From Klebsiella oxytoca (GTDB lineage Bacteria > Pseudomonadota > Gammaproteobacteria > Enterobacterales > Enterobacteriaceae), in NCBI RefSeq assembly GCF_009707385.1, contig NZ_CP046115.1, forward strand, positions 3,782,001 to 3,846,000: a stretch of 64,000 nucleotides of DNA, given 5' to 3'. Positions within the stretch are counted from its first letter, which is position 1, and every line of letters starts with the position of its first letter. Under the pieces are notes generated by a model that saw nothing but the letters and a program-made list of their open reading frames with translations, searched no databases and had not been told where the DNA came from. Positions 60,986-64,000 of the stretch are shown here, piece by piece. The position numbers and the translations under genes were made by a program.

Positions 60986-62203
60986 TTATGCGCTGTATTT
61001 ACGCATTACCAGCGTGGCGTTAGTACCGCCGAAGCCGAAGCTGTTAGACATTACGGTAGTCAGCGCGCGCTCGGTAGTCTCGGTCACGATATTCAGACCG
61101 GCGGCCTGTTCGTCCATCTCTTCAATGTTGATGCTCGGAGCGATAAAGCCGTGTTCCAGCATCAGCAGGGAGTAGATTGCTTCCTGTACGCCAGCTGCGC
61201 CCAGGGAGTGGCCGGTCATCGCTTTCGTGGCGGAGATTGCCGGGCTGTTATCGCCAAAGACTTCACGGATCGCACCCAGCTCCTTCACGTCGCCAACCGG
61301 CGTTGAAGTACCGTGTGAGTTCAAGTAATCAATCGGAGTATCAACGCCGTGCATCGCCATCTTCATGCAGCGAACCGCGCCTTCACCTGATGGGGCAACC
61401 ATATCTGCGCCATCGGACGTTGCGCCGTAGCCAACGATTTCCGCATAGATGTGCGCGCCGCGCGCCAGGGCATGTTCCAGTTCTTCAACCACGACCATAC
61501 CGCCGCCGCCCGCGATAACGAAACCATCACGGTGGGTATCATAAGTACGGGACGCTTTATCCGGCGTTTCGTTGTATTTGGTAGACAGTGCGCCCATCGC
61601 ATCGAATTCGCACGCCATTTCCCAGCACAGTTCTTCACCGCCGCCAGCAAACACGATGTCCTGTTTGCCCAGCTGAATTTGTTCAACTGCGTTACCGATG
61701 CAGTGCGCGGAAGTCGCACATGCGGAGCTGATAGAGTAGTTCACGCCGTAGATTTTGAACGGTGTGGCCAGGCAAGCGGATACCGCTGACGCCATCGCTT
61801 TGGTGACCACATAAGGACCAACGGCTTTCAGACCGCGCGGACTGCGCATAGCATCAGCGCCGAAAACCTGAGATTTCGAAGAACCGCCAGAACCGGCAAT
61901 CAGGCCCACGCGTGGGTTTTGCTGATAGACCTCATCTTTCAGGCCAGCATCTTCAATTGCCTGCTGCATGGAAAGATAGGAATAGATAGAGGCATCGTTC
62001 ATGAAACGAACCACTTTACGGTCGATCAAACCGGCGGTATCCAGTTTGACGTTGCCCCATACGTGGCTGCGCATTCCTGAATCTTTAAACTCTTCAGAGA
62101 AAGTGATCCCGGAGCGTCCTTCACGCAGAGATGCCAGGACTTCCTGCTGGTTATTACCAATACTGGAAACGATGCCCAGGCCAGTAATCACTGCACGTTT
62201 CAT
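60986..62203 (-). CDS. fabB: 3-oxoacyl-[ACP] synthase I (FabB)
   Basis: FabB elongates acyl-ACP and is essential for unsaturated fatty-acid synthesis. It has 405 residues, one fewer than E. coli: the loop [12 protein letters not shown] near 105 is shorter by one residue. Catalytic Cys162 lies in SSACATSAH, and the two histidines in [11 protein letters not shown] and GHSLGAAG. The C-terminal [12 protein letters not shown] is intact. Divergent sites for FabR and FadR lie upstream. Confidence 0.98.
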   Translation of the reverse strand: MKRAVITGLGIVSSIGNNQQEVLASLREGRSGITFSEEFKDSGMRSHVWGNVKLDTAGLIDRKVVRFMNDASIYSYLSMQQAIEDAGLKDEVYQQNPRVGLIAGSGGSSKSQVFGADAMRSPRGLKAVGPYVVTKAMASAVSACLATPFKIYGVNYSISSACATSAHCIGNAVEQIQLGKQDIVFAGGGEELCWEMACEFDAMGALSTKYNETPDKASRTYDTHRDGFVIAGGGGMVVVEELEHALARGAHIYAEIVGYGATSDGADMVAPSGEGAVRCMKMAMHGVDTPIDYLNSHGTSTPVGDVKELGAIREVFGDNSPAISATKAMTGHSLGAAGVQEAIYSLLMLEHGFIAPSINIEEMDEQAAGLNIVTETTERALTTVMSNSFGFGGTNATLVMRKYSA

Positions 62204-62250
62204 TCAATACCTCTGTAAGTCGCACTATATTAAGTTTCGAGTCGCACAAT

Positions 62251-62268
62251 AGCGTACACTTGTACGCC
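62251..62268. promoter_or_regulatory. FabR operator upstream of fabB
   Basis: AGCGTACA-CT-TGTACGCC contains perfect 7-base arms GCGTACA/TGTACGC. It matches the FabR sites known before fabA and fabB, where FabR represses unsaturated fatty-acid synthesis. It lies about 50 bases before the fabB start. Confidence 0.8.
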
Positions 62269-62269
62269 G

Positions 62270-62286
62270 AACAAGTCCGATCAGCC
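62270..62286 (-). promoter_or_regulatory. FadR site upstream of fabB
   Basis: On the minus strand GGCTGATCGGACTTGTT matches 10 of the 13 fixed positions of the FadR consensus ANCTGGTCNGACCNGNT. It lies immediately upstream of the FabR site, as expected for activation of fabB by FadR. Confidence 0.75.
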
Positions 62287-62361
62287 AATTTGTGTATAAA
62301 TTTGCGCCCTCAGACACACATCGTTAAGATCGTTCTACGCCTTGTGATTCGAGTAACTTAC

Positions 62362-64000
62362 GTGAAACAAAACGCCATACAACCTGCCAACCTGGAATTC
62401 AACGCTGAGGGTACACCTGTTTCCCGAGATTTTGACGATGTCTATTTTTCCAATGACAACGGTCTGGAAGAGACCCGTTACGTTTTCCTTGACGGAAACC
62501 AGCTCAATGAACGCTTCCCAACTCATTCACGCCCGTTATTTATCGTGGCCGAAAGCGGGTTCGGCACCGGATTAAATTTCCTGACGCTATGGCAGGCATT
62601 TGACGTTTTTCTTCGCCATCATCCACAAGCTACCCTGCAAAGATTACATTTCATCAGTTTCGAAAAATTTCCGCTGAAAGCAGACGACCTGCGCCTTGCG
62701 CATCAGAGCTGGCCAGAACTGACGCCATGGGCCGAGCAGCTTCAGGCGCAGTGGCCTCTGCCTGTCGCCGGCTGCCATCGTCTGCTGCTGGACGACGGAC
62801 GCATAACGCTGGATTTATGGTTTGGCGATATCAACGAGCTGACCGATCGGCTTGATGATTCGCTGAACCAGCAGGTGGATGCCTGGTTTCTTGATGGTTT
62901 TGCACCAGCAAAAAATCCGGATATGTGGACGGCGGAACTCTTTGCGGCAATGGCTCGTCTGGCAAGACCCGGCTGTACCCTGGCCACCTTCACTTCCGCA
63001 GGCTTTGTGCGCCGCGGCCTGCAGGAAGCCGGTTTCAGTATGCAGAAACGCAAAGGTTTTGGCCGCAAGCGCGAAATGCTCATCGGCGAAATGAACCAGC
63101 AGCTGACCTTTCCCGGGCGTACGCCGTGGTTTACCCGCAGCGGCACGGAGCAGCGCGATGCGGCGATTATCGGCGGGGGGATCGCCAGCGCCCTGCTCGC
63201 GCTGTCGCTGCTGCGCCGCGGATGGCAGGTGACACTATATTGCGCCGACGGCGCTCCGGCAGAAGGGGCATCCGGAAACCGCCAGGGAGCGCTCTATCCG
63301 CTGCTCAGCCAGCACGATCCCGCTCTGGCTCAATTTTTCCCGGCGGCGTTTACTTTCGCCCGCCGCCTCTACGACCATCTTCCGGTCATGTTCGATCATG
63401 ACTGGTGCGGAGTGACGCAGCTGGGCTGGGATGTCAAAAGCGCGCAGAAAATCGCCCAGATGGTTGAGCTGAATCTACCTGCGGAAATCGCCGTTGCCGT
63501 TAACGCACAGGCCGCAGCCGAACAAACCGGCGTCGAAACCGGCTGCGGAGGAATAACCTATCCTGCCGGAGGCTGGCTCTGTCCTCAGCAGTTAACGACT
63601 GAACTACTGGCTCTTGCCGCGGCTCGCGGACTGCGCGTTCACTATAATCATCCTGTAGAGGCAATCTGCGCTGAGAATAGCGGTTGGCAATTAAACCAGC
63701 GTCAGTACCATGAGGTAGTCGTGCTGGCTAATGGCCATCAGCTGACCAGCTTCAGCCAGACGGAGCATCTCCCCATGTATCCGGTCTCCGGCCAGGTCAG
63801 CCATATTCCGACCACGCCCGGGCTATCATCACTGCGGCAGGTCCTGTGCTACAACGGCTATTTGACGCCGCAAAACCCGCACAACCGGCAGCACTGCATT
63901 GGCGCAAGCTACCATCGCGGACAGACGGATACCGCGTTTAGCGCCGACGATCAGCAACAGAATCGGCAGCGCTTGATAGACTGTTTCCCGCAGGCGGAAT
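62362..64000 (+). CDS. mnmC: Bifunctional tRNA mnm5s2U methyltransferase/oxidase MnmC, 3' end missing
   Basis: MnmC completes the mnm5s2U modification at the wobble base of several tRNAs. The GTG start at 62362 ([20 protein letters not shown]) matches E. coli. About 546 of some 668 residues are in the window. The N-terminal methyltransferase domain (1 to about 250) shows [12 protein letters not shown] and [17 protein letters not shown]. The FAD-dependent oxidase domain starts near 268 with [18 protein letters not shown]. It diverges from fabB. Confidence 0.96.
   Translation, partial: MKQNAIQPANLEFNAEGTPVSRDFDDVYFSNDNGLEETRYVFLDGNQLNERFPTHSRPLFIVAESGFGTGLNFLTLWQAFDVFLRHHPQATLQRLHFISFEKFPLKADDLRLAHQSWPELTPWAEQLQAQWPLPVAGCHRLLLDDGRITLDLWFGDINELTDRLDDSLNQQVDAWFLDGFAPAKNPDMWTAELFAAMARLARPGCTLATFTSAGFVRRGLQEAGFSMQKRKGFGRKREMLIGEMNQQLTFPGRTPWFTRSGTEQRDAAIIGGGIASALLALSLLRRGWQVTLYCADGAPAEGASGNRQGALYPLLSQHDPALAQFFPAAFTFARRLYDHLPVMFDHDWCGVTQLGWDVKSAQKIAQMVELNLPAEIAVAVNAQAAAEQTGVETGCGGITYPAGGWLCPQQLTTELLALAAARGLRVHYNHPVEAICAENSGWQLNQRQYHEVVVLANGHQLTSFSQTEHLPMYPVSGQVSHIPTTPGLSSLRQVLCYNGYLTPQNPHNRQHCIGASYHRGQTDTAFSADDQQQNRQRLIDCFPQAE

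Overview
The window is a chromosomal segment from a member of the Enterobacteriaceae, most like Klebsiella or Raoultella. This rests on a long run of genes in the order known from E. coli (nuoN to nuoA, lrhA, alaA, yfbR to yfbV, ackA-pta, yfcD-yfcH, hisP-argT, ubiX, purF to fabB, mnmC), near-identical protein lengths and key residues, GC-rich third codon positions, and blocks that E. coli K-12 lacks at the same places. Names come from remembered family sequences; no search was run.

Layout. 1-1071 is the end of a fimbrial locus: the signal peptide of a FimA-like subunit, a fim-type invertible switch with long inverted repeats, and a FimB/FimE-type recombinase. 1272-16289 is the complete 13-gene complex I operon, read leftward. 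16290-18756 holds nuo control DNA, lrhA and a long AT-rich gap. 18757-24327 carries alaA, yfbR, yfbS and yfbT-yfbU-yfbV. 24663-28284 is ackA-pta, with an enlarged ERIC repeat between the two genes. 28331-33566 is an accessory sugar operon: an ascorbate-type PTS (IIA, IIB, IIC), a split transketolase, and a divergent LacI/GntR-type regulator with twin operator palindromes. 33570-37615 holds yfcD, yfcE, yfcF, yfcG, folX and yfcH.

37832-39232 contains a two-gene module (small HicA-like protein plus helix-turn-helix protein) behind an operator-like palindrome, then an acetyltransferase. They occupy the place where E. coli K-12 has rpnB/yfcI. 39274-43353 is the histidine and lysine/arginine/ornithine uptake system. 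43658-49345 has ubiX, then a second inserted sugar locus: LacI regulator, GPH symporter and GH127 beta-L-arabinofuranosidase. 49404-62203 is the conserved purF-cvpA-dedD-folC-accD-dedA-truA-usg-pdxB block, flk, yfcJ and fabB. mnmC begins at 62362 and runs off the window.

Most of the window is core metabolism: respiration, acetate overflow, amino-acid uptake, and folate, purine, fatty-acid and pyridoxal synthesis. The less familiar parts are the phase switch, the toxin-antitoxin-like module and the two accessory carbohydrate loci. No rRNA, tRNA, CRISPR array or intact insertion sequence was seen.
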